From contig CAWAYL010000008.1 in NCBI GenBank assembly GCA_963786305.1, positions 558,001-622,000 on the forward strand: a stretch of 64,000 nucleotides of DNA. Direction: 5' to 3'. The position numbers and the translations under genes are program-made. Of the stretch, positions 1 through 11,211 are shown piece after piece. A model generated the notes under the pieces. It had not been told where the DNA came from, did not search any database, and saw nothing but the letters and a program-made list of their open reading frames with translations. The stretch is from CAKZLS01 sp963786305 (GTDB lineage Bacteria; Pseudomonadota; Alphaproteobacteria; Rhodospirillales; Defluviicoccaceae). The stretch's first letter is position 1, and each line of letters begins with the position of its first letter.

Positions 1-471
1 GGTCAGCGGCCCAAAGCCGCCATAGGCGTCGAGCAGCGCGCGATGCGTCGCCGGGTCGAGAAGACGCTGGCTTTCGAACTGGCCATGAATCTCCACCAGC
101 GCTTCGCCGATCCGCCGAAGCAGCGACACGCTGACCGGCTGATCGTTGACATAGGCGCGCGACCGGCCATCGCGCGCCAGCATGCGCCGCAACACCAGAG
201 TGTCGTCCGGGATGTCGATGCCATGCTCCGACAGCAACGCAACCGCCGGATCGTCGGAAGCGACATCGAAGCTGGCGGTCACCACCGCCTGGGCGGCATT
301 CGCGCGCACCAGGCGGGCATCGGCGCGCGCGCCAAGCGACAGCCCCAGGGCGTCCAGCAGGATCGACTTGCCGGCGCCGGTCTCGCCGGTCAGGGCGCAC
401 AGCCCGGACTGGAATTCAAGGTCCAGGCGATCGATGAGAACGACGTCGCGGATCGACAGGCTCGAGAGCAT
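1..471 (-). CDS. recN: DNA repair ATPase RecN, N-terminal part (runs off left edge)
   Basis: SMC-like ATPase that acts in double-strand break repair in the cytoplasm. The 157 visible residues begin MLSSLSIRDVVLIDRLDLEF, the usual RecN start, and carry the Walker A motif GETGAGKS at about residues 29-36. They continue through the N-terminal ABC half (FDVASDDPA, VLRRMLARDGRSRAYVNDQP, EIHGQFESQRL). A complete RecN is about 550 residues, so roughly 400 lie outside the window. The gene follows bamD on the same strand after about 30 bases, the usual alphaproteobacterial order. I see no clear SOS box directly in front of it, so it probably shares bamD transcription. Confidence 0.95.
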   Translation of the reverse strand, partial: MLSSLSIRDVVLIDRLDLEFQSGLCALTGETGAGKSILLDALGLSLGARADARLVRANAAQAVVTASFDVASDDPAVALLSEHGIDIPDDTLVLRRMLARDGRSRAYVNDQPVSVSLLRRIGEALVEIHGQFESQRLLDPATHRALLDAYGGFGPLT

Positions 472-501
472 CCGCGCACCTTCCTTCCGCGGTCCGGACC
501 A

Positions 502-1311
502 CTAGTTCGACGACACCGTCGCATTGCTCCCGACCAAATCGTAGGAGTCCACATACCACTCGCTGCCCGGGTAGTTGTAACCCAGGACAGCCGCCATCTT
601 TCGTGCCTCCTCTTCGAGGCCGAGCGCCGCGTACGCCTCCACCAAACGATGCAACGCCTCGGGTACGTGGGTTGTGGTCTGGTAGGCATCGATCACGCGT
701 TTGAACCGATTGATCGAGGCGAGGTAGTGTCCCTGATTGAGGTAATACCGGCCGATGGTCATTTCCTTGCCGGCGAGGTGATCGTAAATGAGATCCAGCT
801 TGACCCTGCCGTCGCGGGAATATGTGCTGTCGGGATAGCGCGAGACCAACTCCTCGAAGGATTGGCGCGCCAGCTCGGTCATCTCCTGATCGCGGCTGAC
901 ATCGGATATCTGCTCGTAATAGCACAGCCCCTTCATGTAGTGCGCATAGGGCACATCGGGGTTGGCCGGGTGCAATTGAACAAACCGGTCCAGCGCCGCC
1001 ACCGCCTCGTCGTACTGTTTGCCCTGGTAGAACGCATAGGCGGCCATCAACTGGGCCTTGGTGGCCCAGGGCGAATAGGGATGCTGGCGCTCGGTTTCAT
1101 CGAAAAGCTGGCTGGCGCTCTGGAAGTTACCGACCTGCATGGCGTCCATGGCCTCGTTGTACAATTCGTCGACGGGCCGCTCCTCGTAGACCATGTCGTC
1201 ATCGTCGGAGGAGCATCCGCCGGCGAGCAGAAGCCCGGCGAGCAGCAGGAAAGCCACCGGCTTCGCCGATGCCGGCCATCGCCAGCCGCGCCGGCCCGCT
1301 CCGCGCGTCAT
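502..1311 (-). CDS. bamD: Outer membrane assembly lipoprotein BamD (ComL)
   Basis: Periplasmic lipoprotein of the BAM complex, which inserts beta-barrel proteins into the outer membrane. The protein is 269 residues from the chosen ATG. It starts with a basic stretch, a hydrophobic core (VAFLLLAGLLLA) and a lipobox ending in Cys33 followed by SSDDDD. TPR-like repeats follow (LYNEAMDAMQVGNFQSASQ, YDEAVAALDRFVQLHPANP, SFEELVSRYPDSTY), with the family pattern of Tyr-Pro pairs. A longer reading frame extends upstream into the repeat element, but the signal peptide fixes the start. It lies between ftsZ and recN. In relatives lpxC normally separates it from ftsZ, and lpxC is not here. Confidence 0.93.
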   Translation of the reverse strand: MTRGAGRRGWRWPASAKPVAFLLLAGLLLAGGCSSDDDDMVYEERPVDELYNEAMDAMQVGNFQSASQLFDETERQHPYSPWATKAQLMAAYAFYQGKQYDEAVAALDRFVQLHPANPDVPYAHYMKGLCYYEQISDVSRDQEMTELARQSFEELVSRYPDSTYSRDGRVKLDLIYDHLAGKEMTIGRYYLNQGHYLASINRFKRVIDAYQTTTHVPEALHRLVEAYAALGLEEEARKMAAVLGYNYPGSEWYVDSYDLVGSNATVSSN

Positions 1312-1357
1312 CAAGGGTTTTGTCAATGCCTCTCCAATCCACCTTCGAAGGCACGTT

Positions 1358-1622
1358 ATACCATCGGTCGTTAGTAATGACCCATTGTGACGGCCTATCG
1401 GGGTTTCCGGCAAGGAGCGTGGTGCGCCGTGATGCGGGAGCATCATAAGCGCCGCGCGACGCCGTCCGGAAACCCCGATAGGCCGTCACAATGGGTCGTG
1501 TTTGCCGCCTCCTCGGGGCGTCGGAACCGCTTAACGATGGAACCCCATCGCCGGCGCGGCCCCTCCTGCCGAGGATGCGGCAAACACGATCACAATGAGT
1601 TATTACTAACGACCGATGGTAT
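1358..1622. repeat. Composite nested-palindrome element between bamD and ftsZ
   Basis: Three sets of inverted repeats are arranged as an interlocked structure. Outer arms 1358-1377 and 1603-1622 are perfect 20-base complements (ATACCATCGGTCGTTAGTAA). Arms 1380-1410 and 1466-1496 are perfect 31-base complements. Arms 1497-1516 and 1569-1588 match at 19 of 20 positions. No protein is supported inside. The outer arms with two internal hairpins resemble a non-autonomous MITE-like or intergenic palindromic element. A partial relative of the outer arm occurs at 58641-58658. It could instead be a family of RNA-level hairpins. Confidence 0.8.
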
Positions 1623-1754
1623 TATACCACGGCCGAGGCGCAAGGAAACACGCTCGGCCTCGGACAGGGTTTCAGGCACCGCCGGCCGTGACCGGAGAGG
1701 GCCGCGGCCGGCGATCCGGTTTCTACCGACCGCCTTTACCGCGCAACCCGCCGG

Positions 1755-1800
1755 AGATCAACCGGGTATGGAGATCATCGCACCCGGCACCGGTTGATCT
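1755..1800 (-). terminator. Hairpin downstream of ftsZ, possible terminator
   Basis: An 11-base perfect stem (AGATCAACCGG at 1755-1765 and its complement at 1790-1800) with a 24-base loop lies 25 bases after the ftsZ stop codon. There is no T-run after it, so intrinsic termination is uncertain. It could also be an mRNA-stabilising hairpin at the end of the dcw transcript. Confidence 0.5.
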
Positions 1801-1825
1801 GTAGTCTTTCCTCCGTTGCTCACAT

Positions 1826-3421
1826 CTAGTTCGCCTGACGGCGCAGGAACGCCGGAATGTCCAACAGGTCTTCTTCCTGTTTCGAAGACGGCAGCCGTTC
1901 CTCCGGATTCGGTGCGCCGAGCCGGGCTTCTTCGGCGACCCCGGCGGACCGCTCCGCTCCGAAATCCGGCTGGACGTGAGGCTTCGGTGTCCGGGTGCCG
2001 CGGCCGGCGCCCATCACCGACGCGAACAGGCTCGCCACTTTCGGCCTGCTGCGCTGCGGCCCCGGGTCCATCTCCTGGACATTGTGGCCGCTCGGCGCCA
2101 TCGCCCCGGGTTCGCCATCGCGCCGCAAGTCGACGGTGGAGCGCGATGCCGGCGCCGGCGGAATGAACACATCCTTCTGCGCGTGCGCCGACAGGGGGTC
2201 GCCACCACCGACAGCGGTCATCGCGGTGAGCTGTTCCGCCTCGGCCACTTCCCGGTCCGGCTCCGATGCCGCCGCGGCGCCGGACCTGATGATCTCGTTC
2301 AGCGACGCCGGCTCGGCCTTTTCAAAGGATATTGCCGTTGCGCCGGCACCCTGATCGAGATCCGAGGCCGCCGACGGCCGCTGGGCGCGAAAATCGGCGA
2401 CGGCGTTCACCACATGGGGCTTTGCCGGAACCGGCTGCTGGCCGGCGACGGTGTCCATGCCGGTGGTCACCACCGAAACCCGCATCCGCCCGTTCATCGA
2501 CTCATCGAAGGTCGATCCGAAAATGATGTAGGCCTCGGAATCCACCTCGGAGCGGATACGGTTGGCGGCTTCGTCGACCTCGAACAAGGTCATATCCATG
2601 CCGCCGGTGATGTTGATGAGCATGCCACGGGCACCCTGCATCGACACATCGTCCAGCAGCGGGTTCGAGATCGCCGCCTCGGCGGCGTCCAGCGCGCGGC
2701 GTTCGCCTTCGGCCTCGCCGGTTCCCATCATCGCCTTGCCCATTTCGCTCATGACGGCGCGAATGTCGGCGAAATCGAGGTTGATCAGTCCCGGCATGAC
2801 CATCAGGTCGGTGACCCCGCGCACGCCGGAGTGCAGGACGTCATCCGCCATCTTGAAGGCGTCGGAGAACGTCGTGTGCTCGTTGGCGACGCGGAACAGG
2901 TTCTGGTTGGGAATGATGATCAGGGTATCGACGAACTGCTCGAGCTCCTCGATCCCCCGCTCGGCGGTCTTCATGCGGTGCGACCCTTCGAAGTGGAAGG
3001 GCTTGGTCACCACGCCGACCGTGAGAATACCCTGTTCGCGGGCGGCGCGCGCGATCACCGGGCCGGCGCCGGTGCCCGTGCCACCGCCCATGCCGGCGGC
3101 GATGAACGCCATGTTGGAGCCGCGCAGCTCCTCGATAATCTCTTCCAGCGCCTCTTCCGCCGCGATACGGCCGATGTCGGGCCGCGAGCCGGCGCCCAGG
3201 CCCTGCGTCACCGTCACGCCGAGCTGGATCCGGCGTTCGGACCGCGATTGTGCAAGGGCCTGTGAATCCGTATTGGCAACGACGAATTCGACACCCTCCA
3301 ACTGAGAGCTGATCATATTGTTGACGGCATTTCCACCGGCGCCGCCGACACCGAATACGGTGATCCTCGGCCTCATGTCGGGCATCAGATCGCTTGTGGG
3401 GATAGTCAAGTTTAGGGTCAT
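1826..3421 (-). CDS. ftsZ: Cell division GTPase FtsZ
   Basis: Tubulin-like GTPase that forms the cytokinetic ring. The protein is 531 residues from ATG at 3421, which has GGAGG in front. It shows VFGVGGAGGNAVNNM at the N-terminus, the tubulin signature GGGTGTG at about residues 112-118, and a long variable linker of about 200 residues. It ends in the conserved peptide LDIPAFLRRQ, which binds FtsA and other partners. The long linker is typical of alphaproteobacteria. It is intact, in contrast to many neighbours. It lies 43 bases after ftsA and is followed by a hairpin rather than by lpxC. Confidence 0.97.
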   Translation of the reverse strand: MTLNLTIPTSDLMPDMRPRITVFGVGGAGGNAVNNMISSQLEGVEFVVANTDSQALAQSRSERRIQLGVTVTQGLGAGSRPDIGRIAAEEALEEIIEELRGSNMAFIAAGMGGGTGTGAGPVIARAAREQGILTVGVVTKPFHFEGSHRMKTAERGIEELEQFVDTLIIIPNQNLFRVANEHTTFSDAFKMADDVLHSGVRGVTDLMVMPGLINLDFADIRAVMSEMGKAMMGTGEAEGERRALDAAEAAISNPLLDDVSMQGARGMLINITGGMDMTLFEVDEAANRIRSEVDSEAYIIFGSTFDESMNGRMRVSVVTTGMDTVAGQQPVPAKPHVVNAVADFRAQRPSAASDLDQGAGATAISFEKAEPASLNEIIRSGAAAASEPDREVAEAEQLTAMTAVGGGDPLSAHAQKDVFIPPAPASRSTVDLRRDGEPGAMAPSGHNVQEMDPGPQRSRPKVASLFASVMGAGRGTRTPKPHVQPDFGAERSAGVAEEARLGAPNPEERLPSSKQEEDLLDIPAFLRRQAN

Positions 3422-3464
3422 TTCGGCCTCCGTCCATTTCATTAGGCGTTGCAAAGTTTGGTTT

Positions 3465-4772
3465 TTAGAAATTCTCCCGCAGCCATTGTCCGATCCGGCC
3501 GAGCTTGGTGGTCGGTTGTTCGACAGATCCCGCCGTTTGCTGGACACTGTCGACCGGCTGGTTGAGGGTGTACTGAAGAAGCCCCGCGCAGGTCGCGAAC
3601 GCGGGAGCGGTAGCGGCATCGGGTAACCCGTCGATGTGTCGCGGACGACCAAGACGGACTTGTTTGTCGAGAATCATCCCCGCCAGCTCGGGTGCGCCCG
3701 CCAGTTGACTGGCACCGCCGGTCAACACCAGGCGACGGCCGGCGACCCTGCTGAACCCCGCGTCCTCGAGATGGGTCCGCGCCATCTCGAACGTTTCTTC
3801 CAGCCTCGGCCGGACGATGCTGACGAGCATGGACCGGGGAACTTGTCCAAAATCGCCGGCACCATCATCCGCGATCGGCGGCACCTCGATGAATTGACGA
3901 TCGTCGGAAGGAGAGGGAAGACAGCTGCCGAACAGCGTCTTCATGCGCTCGGCCTGGGCCAATGGCGTCGACAGACCGCGCGCGATATCGTTGGTGACGT
4001 GGGCGCCGCCGATGGGGATGGTATGAGTGTGGACCAGCTCGCCATCGAAGAAGACGGCGATCGACGTGGTGCCGCCGCCCATGTCGATGAGGGTGACGCC
4101 GAGCGCCGTTTCGTCGTCGACCAGGCATCCGAGCGCCGAGGCATACGAGGAGACCACCTTGCCCGCCGGGTCGAGATGACAACGCGCCACACAGGTGTTG
4201 AGGTTGCGAAGCGCGCCGCTGGAGGCGGTGATGGTGTGCAGATTGACGCCGAGACGCTGTCCGAACATGCCCCGCGGATCCCGAACGCCGCGGCACCCAT
4301 CGACGCTGTAGCCCACGGGGATGGTGTGGATGACCTGGTGGTCGTCCGGCACCTCGGCGTGGATCGCCGCCGGATCCAGGATCCGGCGAACATCGGATTC
4401 GCCGATCTGATGACCTGAGACGGACACCTCGTAGGCGATCAACCGCGACGTCGGATTGCCGGCGGAGATATTGACCACGACGTCGCGGATATTTTCTCCC
4501 GCCATGCGTTCGGCGGCCTCGACGGTGGCGCGGATGGTGGCTTCGGCCATGTCCAGATCCACCAGCGTGCCGCCCCGCACGCCCCGGGAAGCCTGATGGC
4601 CGATGCCGACGACCCGAAGCGCCTGACCGGCGGTTCGGCGCGCGATGAAACAGCACACCTTCGTCGTGCCGATATCGAGCGCCGCCACCAGCCCGCCGCG
4701 TGACCACGTCGGGGGCGTATTCTTGATCTTCTTCACTGGAACTCCCATGCGTTGACTGTCCTCGCCACCCAT
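3465..4772 (-). CDS. ftsA: Cell division actin-like protein FtsA
   Basis: Actin-family ATPase that tethers FtsZ to the membrane and recruits later divisome proteins. The 435-residue product shows the first phosphate loop (ALDIGTTKVCCF, about residues 30-41), the second phosphate region (VTLIDMGGGTTSIAVF) and the adenosine motif VLTGGASQLAG. It ends in a short amphipathic segment (LGRIGQWLRENF) expected to be the membrane-targeting helix. ATG 4772 has AGGA eight bases upstream; an in-frame ATG at 4748 is an alternative. The gene starts 10 bases after ftsQ and is intact. Confidence 0.96.
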   Translation of the reverse strand: MGGEDSQRMGVPVKKIKNTPPTWSRGGLVAALDIGTTKVCCFIARRTAGQALRVVGIGHQASRGVRGGTLVDLDMAEATIRATVEAAERMAGENIRDVVVNISAGNPTSRLIAYEVSVSGHQIGESDVRRILDPAAIHAEVPDDHQVIHTIPVGYSVDGCRGVRDPRGMFGQRLGVNLHTITASSGALRNLNTCVARCHLDPAGKVVSSYASALGCLVDDETALGVTLIDMGGGTTSIAVFFDGELVHTHTIPIGGAHVTNDIARGLSTPLAQAERMKTLFGSCLPSPSDDRQFIEVPPIADDGAGDFGQVPRSMLVSIVRPRLEETFEMARTHLEDAGFSRVAGRRLVLTGGASQLAGAPELAGMILDKQVRLGRPRHIDGLPDAATAPAFATCAGLLQYTLNQPVDSVQQTAGSVEQPTTKLGRIGQWLRENF

Positions 4773-4781
4773 TTTTTTGTC

Positions 4782-5639
4782 CTATGTTTCGCGTCCGTGT
4801 TCGGCGCCGTCGTCTTGCGGCCTCGGCGCCTTGCGAACGGTCAGACGGTCCGGCAGACGCAGGTCGAGCATCATGATATTTTCGCTGAGCAGGCCGTGGA
4901 GCTGCTGGTATTCCGCCAGTCTTGCAAACGCGGCGCCCGCGTCCTCTTCGGGAAGACGGACGCTGATGTTGCCGGCGAGGCGCAGATTCCACCGCCGGGC
5001 GCCGACGCGAACCGCCACGTCCACCAGGTCCATCAGCTCCGGCTGGCTCTCGAGCATGGTCACGAGGCCGGCGGCGTGCCGCGGCGCGTCCTCGCCGACG
5101 ACGAGAAGGAGATGACCGAACGGTTCCACGGTCTCGCGGACGATGACGTCTCCGTTCTCGTCGATCACCGCCAGCTTGCCCATGTACTGCCAGACCGCCA
5201 GCGGCCGGCGCTCGATGACGTGGACAACCAGCGTGTCCGGCAACAGCCGTTCTATGGAGGCCTGGCCGATCCAGGGCAGAGCCAGAACTCGTTCGCGCGC
5301 CGCGTGAATGTCGATATCGAGGATCGGCGCTCCCCGATCCACGCCGAGAGCCTCCAGCAGCGTCTCGCGCGGCGTCTGGCGGCGTCCGACGACGAACACC
5401 TCCTCGACGGTCAGTCCGAGATCGACCGTCAATCCCACGAGCGCCGTCCGCGCCGTCTCAGCCAGCCGATGGGGCACCCGCGCCTGCCAGGCCCACGCGC
5501 CGCCGCCGGCCATCGCCACCGCCGCGATGATCACGGCGCCGATGAAGGCATGCCGGCTGCGCCACCTTGGAACCACCCTCCGCCGCGGCTGGCCACGCTT
5601 CGCGGATGCCGCCTTCTTCTTGTTTTTCATCAGTCGCAT
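4782..5639 (-). CDS. ftsQ: Cell division protein FtsQ
   Basis: Single-pass inner membrane divisome protein that links early and late components through FtsL and FtsB. The 285 residues comprise a basic cytoplasmic tail (MKNKKKAASAKRGQPRRR), one transmembrane helix (AFIGAVIIAAVAMAGG), a POTRA domain at about residues 75-145 (VEEVFVVGRR, LPWIGQASIERLLPDTLVV) and the beta domain. ATG 5639 has GGAG at proper spacing and overlaps the ddl stop by 10 bases. ATG 5630, which forms a TGATG overlap, is the alternative. The frame is intact. Confidence 0.94.
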   Translation of the reverse strand: MRLMKNKKKAASAKRGQPRRRVVPRWRSRHAFIGAVIIAAVAMAGGGAWAWQARVPHRLAETARTALVGLTVDLGLTVEEVFVVGRRQTPRETLLEALGVDRGAPILDIDIHAARERVLALPWIGQASIERLLPDTLVVHVIERRPLAVWQYMGKLAVIDENGDVIVRETVEPFGHLLLVVGEDAPRHAAGLVTMLESQPELMDLVDVAVRVGARRWNLRLAGNISVRLPEEDAGAAFARLAEYQQLHGLLSENIMMLDLRLPDRLTVRKAPRPQDDGAEHGRET

Positions 5640-6534
5640 TCCGCGTTCTCCACCATCCAGGAGACCAGTTCTTCAAAAGAAATCCCCACGTGCGCCGCCT
5701 GCTCCGGCACCAGCGACGTCTGCGTCATGCCGGGCTGGGTATTGACCTCGAGCATGAACAGGGTCGCGCCGTCGTGTCGGAAGTCGGCGCGCGATACGCC
5801 GCGGCACCCGAGGGTCCGATGCGCCTTCAGCGCGAGCGCCAGAGCCTCGCTGGTGACGCCAGGGTCGATTTCGGCCGGGATCACGTGGATGGAGCCACCG
5901 TCGGCGTACTTGGCATCGTAATCGTAGAAGCCCCGCTGGGTGGTGATCTCGGTCACGGCGAGCGGCCGGTCGCCCATGACCGCCACGGTCAATTCGCGCC
6001 CGGCGATAAACCGCTCGACCATCACCTGGCGGCCGAAGGGCCATTCTTCCCCGCCGAATGGAGTGATATTATCGCCCTCGCGTACGATATGGACGCCGAC
6101 GCTGGATCCCTCGTCCAGCGGTTTGATGACATAGGGGCGCGCCATCACATCGCCTTCGATCACCTGTTCGCGATCAACGATCTGGTGTTCGGCGACCGGT
6201 ATCCCGGCATCGGCGAACAGCCGTCTTGGACATGGGCTTGTGCATCGCCAGCGCCGATGCCAGCAACCCGGAGTGGGTGTACGGAACGTCAAGGATATCA
6301 AGCATTCCCTGGATACACCCGTCCTCGCCATAGCGCCCATGGAGGGCGTTGAACGCCACGTCGGGCAGCGGATGAAGCCGATCGAGGAACAACACGCGGA
6401 TCGCGCGGAACGTCGATTTCGTACACCTGGTAACCCGCGGCTCGCAGCGCTTCGGCGCACGCGGCGCCACTGACCAACGAGACGGCGCGCTCCGCCGACC
6501 ACCCGCCCTTCAGCACCGCGACGCGCCTACTCAT
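5630..6534 (-). CDS. ddl: D-alanine--D-alanine ligase (two frameshifts)
   Basis: Makes the D-Ala-D-Ala dipeptide used by MurF. Three frames join to a normal Ddl of about 300 residues: MSRRVAVLKGGWSAERAVS, then DVAFNALHGRYGEDG and PYTHSGLLASALAMHKPMSK, then RLFADAGIPVAEH, PYVIKPLDEGSSVGV and FMLEVNTQPGMTQTS. Single-base insertions near 6398 and 6226 restore the frame. All ATP-grasp motifs are kept, so I read these as sequencing errors in a working gene. The start overlaps the murB stop (ATGA) and the end overlaps ftsQ. Confidence 0.9.
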
Positions 6535-7492
6535 CGTTGTCCCTCCCGGCCGCGCGCGCTGCGTCGCCCGGACACCGATGGGACACCGATGCGCCGGATC
6601 TCCCACTCCAGCGCGACGCCCGACGTCTCGAACACCCGGCGGCGCACATCTTCGCCCAGCGCCTCGAGTTCGGCGGCGGTGGCGCTGCCGGTGTTGATGA
6701 GGAAATTGCAGTGCTTTTCGGAGACCTTGGCGCCGCCGAGCTCCAGTCCCCGGCAGCCGGCCGCGTCGATCAGTTCCCAGGCCTTGCGGCCCGCCGGATT
6801 GGCGAAGGTGCTGCCGCCGGTGCGGGTCCGTATCGGCTGGCTTTGCTCGCGCGCGTCGCGGATCTCCTTCATGCGGCGGCCGATGGACACGGGATCCGCG
6901 TGGCGCCCTCGAAGCGTCGCCGAAACGAACGAGCCAACCGGCCGGCACGCCGCAGCCGCGATACCGGAAACCGAGCGCGCCGGGGTCGAGGTCGTGGACG
7001 CCGCCGGTTTCGTCGAGGGCGCCGGCCGTGACCACCACGTCCTTCATTTCCGATCCGTAGGCGCCGGCGTTCATTCTCAGCGCGCCGCCGATGGTTCCGG
7101 GCACGCCGCAGAGGAATTCCAGCTCGGCGATACCCGCATCCCGCGCCGTCATCGCGACGTTAAGGTCGAGTGCGGCGGCGCCCGCGCGTCACCACGTCGC
7201 CTTCCGTTTCGATGCGGGCGAAGGGGCGCCCGAGACGGACCACGACGCCCGGAACCCCGCCATCGCGCACAAGCAGGTTGGAGCCGACGCCGAGCACGGT
7301 GACCGCCACGTCGGCGGGTTTGTTGGCGAGAAAGTCCGACGAGGTCGTCGGCGTCGGCGGGCCGGAACATGACCTCGGCCGGGCCGCCGACCCGGAACCA
7401 GGTGACCGGTCCGAGCGGCGCGCTCTCGGTGTAGCGACCGCGAATTGCCGGCAACCTGTCGATCAGCGACGGAGCGCGTTTTTCGGCGGCCA

Positions 7493-7496
<4 letters not shown>
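6531..7496 (-). CDS. murB: UDP-N-acetylenolpyruvoylglucosamine reductase MurB (frameshifted)
   Basis: FAD-dependent reductase that converts UDP-GlcNAc-enolpyruvate to UDP-MurNAc. Segments in three frames assemble to about 320 residues. The FAD-domain start is VTWFRVGGPAEVMF, then VTVLGVGSNLLVRDGG, FLCGVPGTIGGALRMNAGAYG, the catalytic region RTRTGGSTFANPAG and SEKHCNFLINTGSA near the end. Frame changes fall near 7342, 7180 and 6915. It sits between murC and ddl, overlapping both through ATGA. This is a type I short MurB. The reading is secure, but the exact indel sites are not. Confidence 0.88.
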
Positions 7497-8920
<1,424 letters not shown>

Positions 8921-8924
<4 letters not shown>

Positions 8925-10092
8925 GCGGCCTGCCTCCCGCTGTCGGCGTTATTATCCGCGTTGTCGGCGTTGTCGGCGGCGCCGTTCGGCTCCGTCAGCG
9001 CCAGCACGGCGTCGGCCAGTCGTTTCGCGGCGTCCGGCGTACCGGCGGCGCCGGCGTTTTCCGCGGCCGCCTGCAAGGTCGCCGGGTCGGCGAGCAGCGA
9101 GACCAGCCGTTCGGCCAGACCCTCGGGCGTGAACGTCCGGTTGCGGGACGAGCCAGGCGGCGCCGGCGGCGTCGAGCGCGCGGGCGTTGGCCGTCTGGTG
9201 ATCGTCGATGGCGTGCGGATAGGGCACCAGAAGGGCGGGACGGCCAACGGTCGTCAGCTCGCCCACCGTGGATGCACCGGAGCGGGCGATCACCAGATGG
9301 GCCCGCGCGAGACGCTCGGCGACATCGTCGAAGAACGTTCGCAGCTCCACCGTCGCGCCGATCCGCGCGTAGGCGTCGCGGACGCGGTCCAGGTCCTCGG
9401 GCCGGCACTGCTGGCTGATCGCCAGGCGATCGCGCAGGGACGCCGGCCAGTCGTTCCACCGCCGCCGGGACCACGTCGCTGAACACCCGGGCACCCTGAC
9501 TGCCGCCGATAACGAAGAGGCGGAGCGGTCCGTCGCCCTCTATCGGCGGGTAGGGTTGCCGGCGCGCCGCCGCGAACGCCGGGCGGACCGGCATCCCGGT
9601 GCGGAGGGTTTTTCCGGCGCGGCCCGCCGGCAACCCGCCGACATCGTCGAACACCGTGGCGATCTTCGAAACCCGGGCGGCGAGCAACCGGTTGGCGCGG
9701 CCGAGAACGGCGTTCTGTTCATGGATGAGGGTCGGATACCCCATGACCGTCGCCGCGAGCACGGTGGGAACGGAGGCGTAACCGCCGAAGCCGACCACCG
9801 CGCGCGGCGCCGTCCGTTTCAGAAGCGAGCGCGCCTGGACGAAACCGAGGGCGAGCTCGGCGCCGCCTTGGAGACGCGCGACGATGGTGCGCCCGGCCAT
9901 GCGCCCGCTGCGCACGAACCGCATCTCCACCTCGCCGAGCACGCCGCCGTAGGCGCCGCCGCGCCGGTCGGTGAACAGCGTCAGTTGGACGCCCCGTTCG
10001 AGAAGCTCGGCGGCCAGGGCCTCCGCCGGAAAGACGTGCCCGCCGGTGCCGCCGGCGGCAAGCACGACGCGCGGGTTGGAGACGCCGCTCAT
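8921..10092 (-). CDS. murG: UDP-GlcNAc:lipid I N-acetylglucosaminyltransferase MurG (two frameshifts)
   Basis: Peripheral membrane GT28 enzyme that converts lipid I to lipid II. The first G-loop GGTGGHV lies at residues 14-20; then GFGGYASVPTVLAA, HEQNAVLGRANRLL, the second G-loop FVIGGSQGA, and the UDP-GlcNAc site ARSGASTVGELTTVGRPALLVP with DDHQTANA. Frame changes fall near 9455 and 9150. The C-terminus has an odd low-complexity tail of Asn, Ala and Asp (ADNADNADNNADS) encoded by a 9-base tandem repeat (gttgtcggc). ATGA overlaps tie it to ftsW and murC. Confidence 0.92.
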
Positions 10093-11211
10093 CGCTCACC
10101 TCCGCCTTCCGGACGTTGGCGGGTGAGGGCGAGAACCATGCCCATGGTCAAGGCCAGCGCGATGGTCGCCGATCCGCCGTAGGAGATGAACGGAAGGGTC
10201 GTGCCCTTGGGCGGAATGAGATGCGTGGTGGAGGCCATGTTGAACAGCGCCTGCATGCCGAACTGGGCGAGCAGGCTGGTGGCGGCCAACACCACGAACA
10301 GGTTGTTGTCCTTGAGCGCCCGGCCGAAACCGTGGAGCACCACGAAGGCGAACAGCCCGACGAGAAGCAGGCAGACCCAGAGGCCGAACTCCTCGCCGGC
10401 GACGGCGAAGATGAAATCGGCGTGGGCGTCGGGCAACAGCTCCTTGACCCGTCCCTCGCCGGGACCCCGGCCGAACAGCCCGCCGCTCCGGAAAGCCTCC
10501 AGCGCCCGGGAGATCTGATATCCCTCGCCGACCGCCGGGTCGAGGAAGTGATCGACCCGGGCGCGCACGTGATCGAACGTGAAATAGGCGCCGACCCCGC
10601 CGCCCATGAACAACAGCACGACGAGCACCACCAGGATCATCGGCAGCCCCGCGAGGAAAACCTGAACCGCCCAGGTTCCGGCGATCAGAATGGTCGTGCC
10701 GACGTCCGGCTGGCTCAACAGCACGGCGGCGCACAGCAACAGCAGACCGGTGGCGATGAAATAGCCGGGAAAACCCTGCTCCTGGCGGCTGGCGCAGATG
10801 AACCAGGCGGACATCACCGCGAAGGTGGGCTTGAGGAACTCCGACGGCTGCAGCGACAGGCCGCCGAACCGGATCCAGCGGGTGGCGCCCTTGACCTCGG
10901 GGCCGACGAACAGGGTCGCGACCGTCAACGCCAGCGCGATGGCGCAGCCGATGACGCAGGACCGCCGGACGCCCTTTCACCGACAGCAGCGAGGTGACGA
11001 ACATGACGATCAGCGCGAGCGGAACATACACCGACTGCCTCCGGGCGAAGTAGAAGGTGTCGAGGCCGATGCGCTGGGCCACCGCCGGCGAGGCCGCCAC
11101 CGTCAGCACGATGCCGATGCCGGCGATCATCACAACGGCGCCGAGGGTCCAGCGGTCCACGGTCCACCACCAGCGGCTGATCAGGCTCGTATCGGTGCGC
11201 GGGAACGCCAT
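10089..11211 (-). CDS. ftsW: Septal peptidoglycan polymerase FtsW (one frameshift)
   Basis: SEDS-family lipid II polymerase that works with FtsI at the septum. About 374 residues with roughly ten hydrophobic segments. It begins MAFPRTDTSLISRWWWTVDR and shows GATRWIRFGGLSLQPSEFLK, then SQPDVGTTILIAGTW and the C-terminal motif LPFISYGGSATIALALTMG, all typical of SEDS proteins. A frame change near 10965 separates the first two helices from the rest. The start overlaps the murD stop by one base (TGATG) and the end overlaps murG (ATGA). Confidence 0.92.

Noticed and set aside
43..1374. Long frame on the plus strand opposite recN and bamD
   Set aside because: Antisense shadow in GC-rich DNA; recN and bamD on the minus strand have clear motifs, this has none.
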